A stretch of DNA of 64,000 nucleotides from Rhipicephalus microplus (GCF_043290135.1 NC_134701.1:101716702-101780701), one strand, 5' to 3'; counted from the stretch's first letter, positions 1 to 13,015 are shown. Numbers and translations are program-made. Notes: a model not told the origin generated them from the letters alone.

Positions 1-1894
1 CCACGAAAAAGCATGATCATAGTATTTATGCTCAGCTGAATAAAAGTATAATGACGTGAATAATGATGGTCGGCAAAAGACAAGGAAGACAGGCATATGC
101 ATGAAACAGCAGTTGATGAAGTGCTGGTATTGTGGGTGTCAGTGATTGTGTCGTAAGCTGGGTGCACTGCAGCTCTTCATTGTTGCAAGCCAAAAAATGC
201 TATTCGCTTGAGCTGTGCAACTAAGCCAAATTACCCAGCCAGAAAGCACACGTATTCTCCATAATTGGGTCTCTTTTCTACTAAGCGAGCATGCAGCGTA
301 TCCCCCTGGCATAGTCAGGTTTCCTTTGGTGGTTTCAAGTCCTCATTGAATTTTTTGCTAATCCCTGCAGTAATCGCAGGTGCTCTCAGTATTTTTAGTC
401 ACGACTAGTTATGTAGTTATGAGGCTCTACTACAGAAAAAAATCAGATTATGCAGAACGTTGTATAACAGTTTTGCCGTTTAAATGAACTTTATTTAGGT
501 GAAAGACTTTGATTCCTCATGAAGCGCGAAAATAGACCGACAGTGGCATCAGCGTCCCGTGAGGGCCCCGAAGAATTATCATAACGAAACGAGATACTTA
601 AGGATATCACAGTGACGTTACACAATGCAAAATTTCGGGGAGTTTTTGGACAGCACATGAGGACGTCACCACGTGACATAGATGACATGGTCCTCCGGCC
701 AATGTTGCTCCGATAAATTAGGGAGTACAGTAGAAGGTGAGCTGCAAGAACTTTGTAAAGCCACGGATCTAGGAGGCTCTTTAAAGCCATGCTCTGTTCA
801 CAAATATATACGAAGAAATTGAGGCAGAATTTACGTATCGACGGACAAGAAAAGAAGATGACCTGCAGGTTCGAATCGGCTAAAGCTAGTGCGAAAGTGG
901 CCATGTGGGTTTTGTCGCTTCACGTTCTCTAATAATACGACAATGTTCCGCATTGTACAGAGTTATTATAAATTCTTAAGGGCGTGTCTGTTGAAGCTAT
1001 CATCTCATTATAATGTAAGAGACAGAGAGAGGGAAAGCAAGAGGGTTTGGCAGCCGAGTGAAAATTTGGTGGTGACAACACTATTAGGTAATTATGCAAG
1101 CAGTTTCAAAGCCCTTTTCAGATCGTAGTTTTATTTGATGGTTTCATGAGAAACGTGGCAGGTTTGCTGCGGTGCGTACTTTCAAATTTTGTCTATTTGA
1201 CTTTATGTTTACGATGCAGCAAAGTGTCTCTTGTATTCGTACTGAAGCGTGTCACGACATAGAGGATCTAATGTAGCAGTAAGTACACCTTTTCATGACG
1301 TAATTCTTGAGGTTTTAAGACGTGATCTACTATGAGACAAACTCGTTTGGTCACCGCAGCTTACGCCAGACTTAGAATGCACCCAACGAGTAAAGGCGGT
1401 CATTACACTATGCTAAGTAAAAAATCGATGCATGATGGTACTTTGAATTACGCCAGCAGCGGCTTGACAAAAAGAAAATACCTGTCACCGTTCAAATTTT
1501 GTTTCTCCCCTGTGCATGAATTATATGCACCAAATTAATAGTATTATGTACGGCGAAAACTAAAGTTTGCACCTCATTATTGTCAGAACGACGCACGAGC
1601 TGGTTCCAAAACCTCCTTCCAGTTCTATGAAAATTTTCTAGGTATATCGTGACGTAGTGAACAGCGGAATAGCTTTGACCAATCCCGTTTGACTGCTCCT
1701 GTATCTTTTTGTTCAATCTCGCCCTCCTTCTAGCTAGAAGACTCACAAAGTAGCGCAACTGCACTCCAAAAAACAAACGACTAAAAGGGGTAGGTGGTTA
1801 GTCCTTCTGGGGATCAACTGATTTGAAAGCACTATTCTCTTTTTTTTTTGAAAATGCTGCAAGACGATTCATGGTTAGTCCTTGAAAGATTACT
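1..1894. other. AT-rich DNA, no gene recognised
   Basis: Only short reading frames of low coding quality occur on either strand, and none resembles a known family. A purine-rich stretch (GAGAGAGG-like) lies near 1020. I see no RNA gene or clear repeat here. Confidence 0.5.
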
Positions 1895-2085
1895 GCAAGA
1901 GAACTACGAGTTTCTCCTGAGAAAGCTAATTGTTACTCAAGTAAGTACTAACAGCTGATTTTCGGTAATAATTTCTAACACAGAAAACGTTACTCTCATA
2001 AAGTCTAATTGATGATCCCGAGAAATTATCCCTGGGAGAGGTAGTGTTACTCCTTCAGGATAAACTTATTCATTACAACAATTTT
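1895..2085. repeat. Chain of short imperfect hairpins (GTTACTCC/GGAGTAAC-like units)
   Basis: The block holds several short palindromic units such as TTTCTCCTGAGAAAG and GTTACTCCTTCAGGATAAAC, separated by AT-rich spacers. The same kind of unit recurs in a denser block at about 42115-42345. This looks like a decayed dispersed repeat made of short fold-back units. The boundaries are approximate and the family is not identified. Confidence 0.3.
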
Positions 2086-2596
2086 TGAAGGAACCATTGA
2101 ATAATCCACGAATCATTCACCTGGCCATCGTAACCACACCGGCATGATAGCTCAGGTCAGCTGTGCTTTACTCAGCGCCAAATTATTGACTGTGTGCAGG
2201 AACAAAACGTTGCAGAGAACAATGCAATGATAGAAATATTTACCCCAAACAGTGCACCATGCGCACCAGTGGTGTTGGTTTTCGGCTGCTGTCCCTCTCC
2301 CACCTGCGAGAAACATAAATAAGTTCTTAAATAAATAGCTGAAATGCCACAACCTGATCACCTTAGCCCCAATAGTTGCGCCCTCTCATTGCTATAAAAC
2401 ATAACATAATGAAACTAGCCACGCAGTGCTTTTTCAGCATTTTTATTTTCAGAGTGTAATGTGTCAAGTCGAGAAAATTGAAAAGTTCACCTTGGAAATT
2501 ACCAGAGGCTCGCGATTTCTAGGGTCAGCGAATCCAGAAAATGATAATCACACTTCAAAGTGATGGCATTCATTCATGAAGCTTTGAAAAACTGAG
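2086..2596. other. No feature recognised
   Basis: AT-rich sequence with no convincing open frame or repeat. A weak tRNA A-box-like string (GATAGCTCAGG) near 2146 has no matching B box, so it was not called. Confidence 0.4.
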
Positions 2597-2833
2597 TGAT
2601 TGATATGTTGGGTTTAACGTTCCAAAATTACCATATCATTATGAGAGACGCCATATGGGAACGCTCCAGAAATTTCGACCACCTGGAGTTTTTTGACGTG
2701 CACCCAAATCCGAGCACAAGGGCCTACAGAATTTTCGCCTCCATCGAAAATGCAGCCGCCGCAGCTGGGATTCAATCCCGGGACCTGCGGGTCAACAGCC
2801 GAGTACCTTTATCACTAGACCATCATGGCAGGG
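2597..2833 (-). mobile_element. Ruka-type tRNA-derived SINE
   Basis: Read on the minus strand, the element starts with a tRNA-like head (A-box-like ATGGTCTAGTG, then a B-box-like GGGATTGAATCCC). It continues through the Ruka body (GCTGCATTTTCGATGGAGGC, then the TTGGGTGCACGT region) to the 3' end ATTAAACCC-like sequence and ATCAATCA tail. It aligns over its whole length with the copies at 37524 and 41175. The flanks AAGCTTTGAAAAACTGA and AGGCTTGGAAGAAAAGA may be a decayed target-site duplication. Ruka is a SINE family described from hard ticks. Reading frames here are accidental. Confidence 0.85.
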
Positions 2834-5800
2834 TAGGCTTGGAAGAAAAGAAACCGCGAAACAGTCTTGCATGTAAGATGGGGTGTTCATTTCTGGAAAG
2901 AAAAGTTGCGGTTTGCAACACGATAAACAGCCGTTTCACAGAAACACAAATGCGCGTGCTTCCACACTTACAGGACATGCAACGAAGCATGTTCTTTACA
3001 GGTATACATTGATAGTGGCTGAAGCGGCATTCGCCTTTCGCTCAATAAGAGCTAGAAAGATACCGACGAGTGAAGAACACGAGTCGCACATCTGGCTGTA
3101 GTGACTGTGACCGATTCCGGAAAAGCCCTACGCTGATAAATACACCACATACGCGCAGAAATTTACATCAGACATGCACGATTGTCCCCGCTAGCATATA
3201 TAGTGAATAATATTGAACTACCTTCAAAATTTCTATAATGAACAGCGCAATAATAGGCGCCGACAAATCAATCTTTTCTCGCATTATAGCCTTCATGGTA
3301 ACTGTGAGTGTGCTACCGAGCCTTGTCATCAGTTCACTGAACCCCTGCACAGGCGTTTGCCCCACTCTTCTCCCCTCATTTCCCCACGTCATGCCATCAC
3401 AACACCCACAAATATAAGGGCGAGTTTCGGAACAATGAGGCGCACCTGAGCAAAAGCCATACCTTTGAAAGGCTGCTTACCCGTCACCACATGGCCTGCA
3501 GATCAAGCGTCTTTTCATCCCCTCAACCCGCCCTCTCCCATCCGATCGTGTATATGAGCCGTTCGTTCATTCGGTAATCCTTCGATTTTGCGCACGACAA
3601 GCTATTCAAAGACTTGGTCTTCTGGTGAACAAAGGACACAATTCAGGGCTAAAGTTGACGTTACTTCTCCCCTGAGCTGGTTTTTTTTTCAGAGCACGTA
3701 TGCCATCTTCGTAATTACACAGTATTAAGCGTGGCTCAAAGCATTCTGCATGGCGCAATTTAATTTGATTTCAATTTGAAATATTTATTCAAGGCGATAT
3801 TGCTAAGTTTGCCTTAGGGAAGAATATTGCAAGCTGAATAAATGCCTGACCAGGTCATTCTGCCGTGACGGCAAAGCATAAGATACACACGAACAAGCGT
3901 TTATGATACAGAACACACGCGTACATATTGATGTAAAATAGCCCAAGATTATACAGCGTTATGAGTAGAGTGCACAAGAACATAAACACAGCGATCTTGA
4001 TTGGTATAAGTACAACGAATACAAACACATCAACAAGACTTTTGGATTAGCGATACAAGTAAACTTTTGATATATCAATAAAATACGTAAACCATTCCAA
4101 GTGAGAAACTTAAGGTGGTACATGTCTGTTCACTTTAAATCTTAAACATAAATCCTTAATCCTGCGCTACTAAGTGTGGTTCATTTGTGTTCGCTGTAAA
4201 CCTTATGTCAAGGTCGTGGTATAAGTACTAAGCGTGTACAATCGGTTACCGCCATACTCACAAAGAACTCATTTTGAGATCTAGTTAAGTGCATGTCCTT
4301 AATAAGAATATCAATTCGTGGATACCATTTTTCTAGCGCGTCGATCGTGCTCTCTTTGAAGATGCAAGGTTGTGGCGCATTTAGTTACTCGCTTACGGGG
4401 CTGCTTTTTTTATCAGGGCGTCTCGCTGTTTGCTTCCTGGAATTCGTACATCAGATGGGACCAAGTGCAGAAAAACATCGATCCCACAAACTAGGAGGGC
4501 ATGCAGCTTGGAAACGAGCGGCTACGTTCTGAAGCCTGCCCGTTGCGGTTTCGCCATGGCTTATGTGAACAAAAAATTATATTCTAGTTTGGAATAGCCA
4601 TGGCCAGCAACGCAGCTCCTAAACGGCACACGATAGACCCCCCCCCCTTACTTTCCCCATGGCTGTTGCCTGAAAATAAAGTTTAGCTGCATGCATTAAA
4701 TTTTGTGCGTCTATATTTGCTGCTTGTGCGTTATTGTGCTTTTCACAACACTGTGTTTCTCTAGATCACAGCTGATATAGTCTCTTTGAGCCTGCAGCGT
4801 AAGCAAGCACACAAATAATAAACAGTTAATATATTAATGGCTTGTGAAAGCACTTATTTCATATTAATGAAATTTGACTAGCGTTTGCAGACAAGATGTT
4901 TTTATTTGGTCGGCAACGAATTGGGATACTTATAGAGCGATGTTTCGCTATGCGCAGTCAGAAAATTCTGGTAAAAAAAAGGACGCCATGTCCACGAAGT
5001 GAATTATGTTTCAGGAGCTTGCTGCAGAGCTCAAATCTGGTAAACCATAGTACCTCCGTACATCCCCTCAGCCGTACTTTAAACACAAGCCCTATCAGGG
5101 GCAACGAAGGTTTTAGGACATTACACCACGACACCTATATTAATGATTATTATTTGATGGTAATTATAATAATATTATTATTAATGTTTTACACATAGCA
5201 AAAGTTTCTTGCAAAGCCTTCGCTCGCTGTACTCAAAAAAATAGTGTGATTTTACCGGAAGTAAAGTTGCGTCTCTTTGCATAACAGCATGCTTTCGCCG
5301 CTAAGAAAGTGGCAGTCTGAGAAGAAAAGTTTGAACAATCTTGTACAAAGTATCGCTTTTGCTACCCTTCATTTACATCGAGTGGCTCTCGAACAATGTT
5401 ACTTGCTTTCGAAATGATGTTAACTTCAGGCGTAGAAGTGAATGGTAGCTCACTCTGCACAGGCAAAAATAACGGGGATTTGACAGTGATAGCAGTGTCA
5501 CCTGTATACGATTTGGGAGCACCACAAGCGCGGGCCGTTAAACCATCGGTTGAACACAGCACTGACAAGAAAAACAAGAAGAAACTCTCTATTGTTTTTC
5601 CTGACACACGCTGAAAGCCACGCATGTTGAAAGCAGCCGCAAATAAATACTGCGTGCAATGTATCGACAGCACTGCGTAGATTTGCTGTTCTCCGCCTAA
5701 CGCATTATTTCTTCAAAAATATAGGGAGATAATTCTGAAATTAAAAAAACACAATTTAGCGATAGTTTCCACAGAAAATTAAAGTAGCCTGAGCAAGATA

Positions 5801-8414
5801 TTTGCGTGTTTTCCTTGCGCAGGTGTCGTCAGCCGAATTCCTCAGTTATGGCTGTTGGTTCAAGCACTCGACCAGAGCTTTCGCGTTAAAGAAAATACCT
5901 TTTGACAGTACCATCTGCCCCTCGGAAAACTCACTTGCATATGTGCCACAGGGGCCTCTGCCCACTGAGCTGAAAAAACATTCAGCTAATAAACAAGTTG
6001 AAAGACAACTTTTCTGCGGCTCGTCAAGTCCAGTTTTCCAACACAGATACACGTATGTTGCCAACGCCACATAATGGCGAGCACCCCAGTAATGTAAAAC
6101 AAGTGCTTCGTCTCTAATTACGCAATTCGGACAGATAGCATAAACTAAACTGCGTCATTATATCTGACATGGGTGACTTCGCAGAGTCCTGACGCATTGA
6201 ATTAAGTAACTTCTTTCAGTGAGTTGCACATTGTGAGATACAAATGAAATACAATTCCTTCCGAACGTCAATTGGTTTCTATTGCTGTAATCGACTCCCA
6301 TTTGAATGGAAAAACGCACCTGCTCGAGTTCAAAAGGTGACCAACTACGTCTTGCGGCTGTTTCATGACACGTTTTGAAGCATCTGCATTGCTGCTATAG
6401 TAATTTGCTTCTTCGATAAAGACAAATCCCTAAACTGATTTACCAGTCTACTTACATCATTCTGCGATGCCAATCTCTAGATAGCTGACAAGAGTAATCT
6501 TGTCGGAATAAGGGTTCTGTTTCTAGGTAAGGTACCTGACGACTAAACAAAGGCATTAAGACAAGAATCAGTCGAACAAATTGAAGAAATGCTCAGGTAG
6601 TTTATACGCAATCTTTTCAAATATTTCTGAGCTATGTGGTATATTTTTAGGCAGTCGCGGGTGATTAAGAGACAAAAAAAATGTTTCATAGAAATTACAA
6701 TGAATGCGTCATTGCAGTATACAGTGAAGAATGATTGGGTTTATCATAATCGTGTGAGAGTCAGTTCGTGTCACCACGTTCGGGCTCTTCTGGACTGCAA
6801 ATTGCCCTACGAGCTCAGCATCAATGCTCCTTTCAGTAAACGACAATGCTCAATCACTAAACCGATTCTATTTTACTAAAGTGCTCCCGATCAAGAAATT
6901 TATGATCTATTTAAGGAGTGGGAATCTCTTGTACGCGCCCAAAACCGATTATAAACTCGCTGGTGGCTTTTTGGCCACTGGTTCGTCAAAAAAGATGGCG
7001 GTACTCTGCTGTCGGCACAACATTATCGTAATATTTGCGAGTATCACCCGTATGTTCAAATTTTTTATAGTATTAAATATACGTTTAGTGTTAGAGCGTT
7101 TGAAAGTGTACTAGAAGTAACGTTACCGTGCCGCAAACGTTGGTTGCGGAGAGAACCTTTTAGTATAGCAGCATAATTTTTGCGCACTGAAGCCGTGAAT
7201 GCGGCATGATCTAGCGGTGAGTGTACTACAGCTTTTTATTATTTGTCATAAAATTATTTAAATATGCACCACGCACCAAAGACGAAAATGTATTTGTTGC
7301 AGATGTTTTCAAAGCGATCATTTTGTTAGAAATACGAACGTTTGAACTCGAAAGCGACATCACTAAGTTATTCCTAGTATTTGGTCGTTTAAGCTACAAG
7401 AAAGAAAGCCAAATCATTTAAAAGACCCATTTACTGCGAACGTAGTGAATCCTTCATCTGCAGAGCCAGCTTCAGCTCGAAGTAGGCGTCTAAAACCACC
7501 ATTGATATATCCGTATAAGATGTATCAGAAATACCGTGTTTTCAATGGCAACAATAGCCCTTTTTATACAAAGTCCACGGCCCCTGTTTTCTAAGTGCTC
7601 GATGTGCCAGGCCTTGCTCACTGTGCCAGCTCGGGTAGAATATGTTGCTTTGCTGTAGGACACAAGATATAGGCCACAATATGGCGAAGTCTCCTTGCAG
7701 GCTATTCGCAAGAATTACAGCTTCACCCTTTGTGACACCAGCCCTCTCGTCACTTTCAAATGCGTTAGGCAAACCCCGACCATTATGTCTGGAAAGCAGC
7801 TGTAAAAACAGCTTCTAGCCATATCCACGAGCGAGTGACAATTTGCTGTGGCGCAGTAGGTACGTACGTAAAATACTTCTCTTTGAATGATACGGCGCTT
7901 GATGAAAACATATCAGTATGATAGTGCGAGCAGGATAGTGATATACCTGACGAAAGCGGCTGCAGCTGTTCTGTCAAGTGGTTTTTGCAGGATCGAGCTA
8001 GCTGAATTTCGTACTTCACCTAGTGCTATCATATTCTGTGTTACTACGTTGACGCGTTTACCTGAGTTACGATTGAACATTAAAACCAGCTCGAAGCGTT
8101 CGATAATTTCGTCCTCTCTCTACCATACATTGATTCAGCTAAATTTTTTTAGCACACCTACTTAAAGAACTGTGAGAAGCCTCTGACCTTTGATCTGAAT
8201 ATATTCAGAGCCGTCGTGTCATGTTAATTGTACTCATAACCTACATAACTCCAAGCATTTAAAGAAGAAGCCGCCTGTGCATTTATTTGCTTACACAAAT
8301 GACTAATCGGTACAGAAAATTTATACTATGCTGCCATGTAAATGTTCGCAACAAATTATTTATTCTACAAGCTGTAGGTTGAACCAAAAAATTCATATAA
8401 AGCCACAAAAAATA
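2834..8414. other. Long AT-rich stretch without a recognised gene
   Basis: Frames of 70-140 codons exist on both strands but show no recognisable domain and overlap each other. Minor features are a C run near 4640 and an ATT-rich tract near 5139-5190. Near 3770-3800 the plus strand has a TTTGAAATATTTATTCAAGG string that on the minus strand would look like the AATAAA-bearing 3' end of a retroposon, but no coding remnant was found upstream of it. Confidence 0.45.
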
Positions 8415-8440
8415 GAATGAATGAATGAATGAATGAATGA
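8415..8440. repeat. (GAAT)n microsatellite
   Basis: Six uninterrupted GAAT units followed by GA. Simple repeat. Confidence 0.95.
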
Positions 8441-11013
8441 GCTTTCCTACGGCTTTTACGGCATAGAACTAAAAGTGTCATTTGTCTGACCAGTTTCCTC
8501 ACCCACGAAAGATCCTCATCATCCTCAGCTATGGTGCGACATCGATAAATTATAGAGAAAATAAATATTTTGTTTAAATTATTACTACAAACAAAATGGC
8601 CAACTGGCCTCACACGCCACGTTCAGAAAGAAGGTTTTTTGCTATATAAAAAGTGTGTTTCTCACGGGCATAGCACCTATGCATGACGATCGTTTTTGTG
8701 GTTGACCCCCATATTTTGCTTCACTGGTCAGCCAATAAAAAGCGTGCTTGAATACTTTTTCGTCTTGACGCTGCCGTTTTCGAAAGTGTCCCTAATTTTT
8801 CGTGCCTATTCAAGTGTACAAATAGCATAGCCGAGAACAATATTTAAAATCTGCGAGAATCATCTATAACACCAGGATGTCTACTTTATGGCATGTATGA
8901 GAGCGGGGAGAGTTGTATCTATGGACTGTCTGACAACCTAAGATGTCGTTTGTCATTGTTTTTCACTTTAAGTGTTGAGCTTTGATACTGTGAGTGTTAC
9001 AGGCTCCTGCAATCAAGGCAACAATGGTTTGTAGACTTCATTCTCTCAGGTGAAGACCAGGTAATAATAAGGAGTGTGCGACAAACTGAAAAAGTTGGAA
9101 TTATATACAAAAGCTAAATACCACTTGCGTTTTCATTCACAACAACACTTTCTGACAGTCATGTAGTTGTATCATCTATCTCTATTTTATTTTTCTGTTA
9201 ATATGATAGCGCAATCAAAACTAAATTACGCAGTGCACGTGTCTGAATTTGTGCTAATTTTGTGAGGATACTTTTTATTTCATTAGGATGAAGTGAGCCG
9301 CGCAATGAAAGCCTTTTATTTGACTCTGTAAGAGAAATGCATGGAAGAAGTTACGTCGGCTGTGGAAAAGATGAACCTGCCGTGTTAGGTTTCAAGAAAA
9401 TTTCTGCCTTTGCTCGTTCCACTCAATCAACGTTTTGCGAGAAATCTTAATGTGCAGTGGTATTTTGCTTTAAAGAAGAACGACGTGCATTTTTAACATC
9501 GAAAATATCGGGCTCTCTAGAATCTTCTGCTGTAAAAGCTTTTCACATTGAAAGCAAAGTCAGTTCATGCAAGCATCCCGCTACATGTAGTGTTAATGCA
9601 CAGAGGACTGCTTATGAGCAACGCCCGCTAGAGTGAAAGTGATGCCTCCACAGAAAAAGCGCCCTGCTTTGAGCATACGCTGCCACATTTCTGTGCCTAC
9701 TTCTGCTGCCTCACTCTCCCTTTTCCTTTTTGGCATGCTAGAGGAGTTCGCCAATAACCATTTGGTTCACGCAAGCCTCGTATTCCGTGCTTCAAAGAGT
9801 GCAGTCATGGGAGACTGCTGTTCAAGGTTGTTTGCTAGAGTCTCGAACTTTCGATGCATTTGCAACGACATGCCATTCCAGCAAAGGCATCCTACGCATT
9901 CTTCTTGATGTCCCCTTTCCCTTGTGTCTCGTTCTGAATAAAAAAATCATCCCGCCGAATATAACAAGGAACAGACAACTGCTGAGCTGCCTGATCGCTT
10001 TTTGGTAACCGCCGCTGTGGCACTGATGTCTTGCCGAGAAATAGAATGTTGGCTCAGTGAACGGTGACTCGATCTGTAAGAAAGAAACTTCGGCCACCTA
10101 CTTTGCAAGTTTGTGTAATCACTGATTACACAAAAACTAGAAAGATAAAATTTCATACAAGGGATAAAATCGACACTTCTTCAACAAGGAAACTGGACGT
10201 CATGTCAACTTCGCTAAATAGATCTTGAAATTCTATGCGTGTACCTTTTGTGTCCTGCTTTCCTATAGCATAGGCATTATTCTAAGAGGTACTAACACTT
10301 CACCACTCCAGATAACAGCGCGCCTTCAGAGCCCTATTGCATGCTCCTATATACTTTTTTCAAAGAAGCTTCATTTATTTATTCAAAAATGCACAGTTTA
10401 TCTAGGATTCTTATCATTATTCAGATAAGAAACCACAAGGCTGATTTTACAGAGATAATGCAAGCGTACAAAAATATTTCCCCGCTCTTTCGAAATAAAT
10501 GTATCATACATAACACGGTATTTGAGTTTTAAAGCAGCGATATTAACAGACTTGTAAACATGTGGCAATCCAATTTGATTGATCCAATATTTATTCACCG
10601 CATCGCATGCATGCATAGAAGCTGGAGGGCACTTCTACTTTGACTTACGGGTCATGAACGCCAATTTATTAAATACTTGTTAGGATCGAATTCTTAGAAC
10701 TTCTCAATCGTCACACTGATTTTGTGTGCCAGCAAGATGCGCATAACGGTACAATTAACGGCGACGTACTGAATCCGGCCACAAACAAAGTTCTTGCTTC
10801 AAACAGTGCTGAAAATTTATTAAGCAGGTGGTTCGCTCAAAACAACTGCTCAAAACTTGTTAGATGCTTTGTAAAGAAGCCGTTGTGAAGTAATCTTTGG
10901 GCGGGTGCAATTTTTATTATCAACAACATGCAGAAAAGATGTAGCCGGGTTTGCCGGGTTATTCGTTATGACAATTTGGAAGTGCAAACAAACGGGACAA
11001 AGTAACAAGGTAC

Positions 11014-11016
<3 letters not shown>
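8441..11016. other. No recognised gene
   Basis: AT-rich sequence. A moderately GC-richer part at about 9600-10170 has overlapping open frames on both strands (up to about 90 codons), but none carries a known motif. No repeat family was recognised. Confidence 0.4.

Positions 11017-11086
<70 letters not shown>
11017..11086. repeat. (AT)35 microsatellite
   Basis: Seventy bases of uninterrupted AT dinucleotide. It may extrude as a cruciform. The alternating Ile-Tyr frames through it are artefacts. Confidence 0.98.
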
Positions 11087-11089
<3 letters not shown>

Positions 11090-11543
11090 TTTATTCTTTT
11101 GAAATTTTAAAAAAACTTATCTTCAATCATTTCACAGTGGCTTGCATTGCACGTTCACATATCACTAAGATTGTTGTCATACTGCCATGCAATGTCATTA
11201 CACCACTGCGTTTCTACATCTATTAACTACATATAAGCATGGTACCCCGTCACAGTACATGCAAGGGAATCTTGAACCCTGTCTTCAGTATGTGTGTGCC
11301 CTTCAGCTTTTCCCAATTTTTATTTTTTAATGTTTTAAGCACATGAGACTTTATGATGCGCATTGAAATGCTAACCAGCGCAGTTGGTGCTGACCTGTTA
11401 TTGACAGGAGCTTTTAAAGCCACGTATGAATTCTTGCCACATTACTCTGACAAAAGCTGGTCCACCAGCTGAAAACGTAAAGTAGAGATGCCTCCGTGCA
11501 AGTTTCGTAGTCTCTTTCTTGCATAAAATACGTCGGGTCCAGC

Positions 11544-11544
<1 letters not shown>
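11087..11544. other. Spacer between two AT tracts, no gene
   Basis: AT-rich sequence with no convincing open frame. Its position between two AT arrays and next to a Penelope-like fragment makes an untranslated part of that element possible, but no sequence supports this directly. Confidence 0.35.

Positions 11545-11606
<62 letters not shown>
11545..11606. repeat. (TA)n microsatellite abutting an inverted repeat
   Basis: About 62 bases of TA dinucleotide that end exactly where the left arm of the 11606-11877 inverted repeat begins. Confidence 0.97.
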
Positions 11607-11607
<1 letters not shown>

Positions 11608-11877
11608 TACATACTGCACACGTTGCATTCGAGTAGGTATACCACATTAGAGAAATTGCATGTTAAGTTTCTTCCTATGTTAATCGAAAACTTGGATTGT
11701 GTGCTGCTTGCTTTGTGTGTTTCTCGCATTCACGATGTCTTTTTGTAAAGCGATGCGAGAAACACACAAAGCAACCACCACACAACCCAAGTTTTTGATT
11801 AACATACGAGGATGCCTAACATGCGATTACTTTATTGTGGTATACGTACTCGAATGCAACGTGTGTAGTATGCAGTA
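11606..11877. repeat. Large inverted repeat, about 125-bp arms, 23-bp spacer
   Basis: The left arm (11606-11729) is the reverse complement of the right arm (11753-11877), with scattered mismatches. The innermost 54 bp differ at only four positions. Shared blocks include CACACGTTGCATTCGAGTA, GGTATACCACA, GCATGTTA and GCTTTGTGTGTTTCTCGCAT. The right arm is the coding strand of a Penelope-like GIY-YIG fragment, so the left arm is an inverted partial copy of that coding sequence. This points to a fold-back copy made during or after insertion of the Penelope-like element. Confidence 0.9.
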
Positions 11878-12219
11878 CCTCAGACAAACAAAACACCATT
11901 TAGGATTCGCTTCAATATATACAGAGCCCATGCAAAATCAGCCCCAAGTCTACCCCTATCAAAACATCTCAATCTTCTCGACCATACATTCAACAAACTA
12001 TTAGTAAGGCTCATTGAGACGGTATTTATATCAAACTTAGAACGTGAACAACGAGAGTCATACCTTATCCACCGATTTAGCACTTTCAATAAAGGAGTAA
12101 ATGAGAATTCCGGTACATTTGTAGCAATTAAAGCGTTAGAAAAGAATAACAGCAATATTGAAAAAGTAACTGAGTACACGGCACTGCAGCTGCGAAGGGC
12201 ATTGGACAACTCAAAATAA
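11775..12219 (+). pseudogene. Penelope-like element, C-terminal GIY-YIG endonuclease fragment
   Basis: This is a decayed C-terminal piece of a Penelope-like retroelement protein. The first segment (to about 11960) reads GCLTCDYFIVVYVLECNVC and then QYLRQT. This corresponds to the Cys-rich lead-in and the GIY-YIG core, where families have VVYxLxCxxC and QYVGQT; here Val-Gly is replaced by Leu-Arg, so catalysis is doubtful. After a frameshift near 11960 an 84-codon open segment (11965-12219) continues with HLNLLDHTF, REQRESYLIHRFST and KGVNE, the typical tail of this domain. The RT part is absent, and the upstream sequence is an inverted copy of the same coding region. The family assignment comes from motif pattern; exact family not known. 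Confidence 0.75.
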
Positions 12220-12337
12220 TTCCAAGTGTAACTACTCTTCCTAAATACAGCTGTCCTCTGTTTTATTTTTACCTCACTATCCACTCAATTATGCCAAACA
12301 TGACATGCCCAACAGCAACCCTCTGGAGTCGGGAAGT

Positions 12338-12404
12338 CCCTACTGCACGTGTAATCTAGAAGCGGGCAAGAATTGCCCGCTTCTAGATTACACGGGCAGT
12401 AGGG
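12338..12404. repeat. Near-perfect hairpin: 32-bp arms, 3-base loop
   Basis: Left arm 12338-12369, loop GAA at 12370-12372, right arm 12373-12404. The arms pair perfectly except for one position (A opposite G). The complementarity ends abruptly on both sides. It is far too perfect for chance. It could be a recent fold-back duplication or a small fold-back repeat. A pre-miRNA is less likely because the loop is only three bases. Confidence 0.95.
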
Positions 12405-12539
12405 GCCTTGACCGCATTATTGAACAGACAAGGAGGCTAGCCATGTTGGAGTCAGCACCACCAGATTTCTTTGCAATCCTTCATAAGACATGTATTATTT
12501 CTGATACCTGCCGCGTAGCACTATTGATAAAAATCCTGC

Positions 12540-13015
12540 AGATACGATGAAATGAATTGCCAGGCCAAGAACGTGGATATTGCAGGCTTCGTGTAGCGGC
12601 TGCTGATTTAAAATAACAGTAGAAACTACAGTCACAGCCTACGACATCCATACTTGTTTACAACCGACATGAACTTTGTTTTTTCTGTGGAGATTTCGAG
12701 ACCAATCTGAGTGCACCAGGTGTGAGTTACGTCGAGTGCCTCTTGTAGAGCTTGCTCTTTAGAGCTGATTTCAGGGTGCACGGTCCCAAGAGTGTTGTCG
12801 TGTACATACACATAGTTATTTTGCGTGGTGTATTACCGCGAGCTTGCATGTTAGTGGGAGGAGGGCCACGTTAAATGAACTGGTATGAACACATATCCTT
12901 GCGGGACACCTACAATAGAAACAAACTTGTTTAACTGGCTAACCACCTAGGCGAATGGATAAGCATGGATTGTGTAGAAAGGCTTTCACGAATGCGCAAA
13001 GTCTAGTGAAAAATT
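12540..13015 (-). pseudogene. I/R1-type LINE reverse transcriptase fragment
   Basis: The minus strand encodes a decayed RT core. Near 13010 it reads LCAFVKAFLHNPCLSIRLGG. A frameshift follows, then GVPQG at about 12913 (the conserved RT block GVPQGSVLxP), then MYVHDNTLG where active elements have YADD, and then a helix ending in GLEISTEKTKFMSVV. Further on (about 12575) a segment IHVLGLAIH fits the block after the active site. Several stops and frameshifts are present, and one catalytic Asp of the YxDD box is replaced by His. The order of blocks and the GVPQGSVL form suit the I/R1/Jockey group rather than RTE or L1. It may be the same broad group as the RNase H fragment at 53059. Confidence 0.7.

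Noticed and set aside
841..870. TGCAGGTTCGAATCGGC as a B box
   Set aside because: No A box upstream at suitable spacing and no SINE body downstream.
10905..11647. Frames with Ile-Tyr repeats
   Set aside because: They are products of the AT microsatellites.
12338..12404. Pre-miRNA
   Set aside because: The stem is almost perfect and the loop only three bases, which is poor for Dicer-type precursors; kept as a hairpin of unknown origin.
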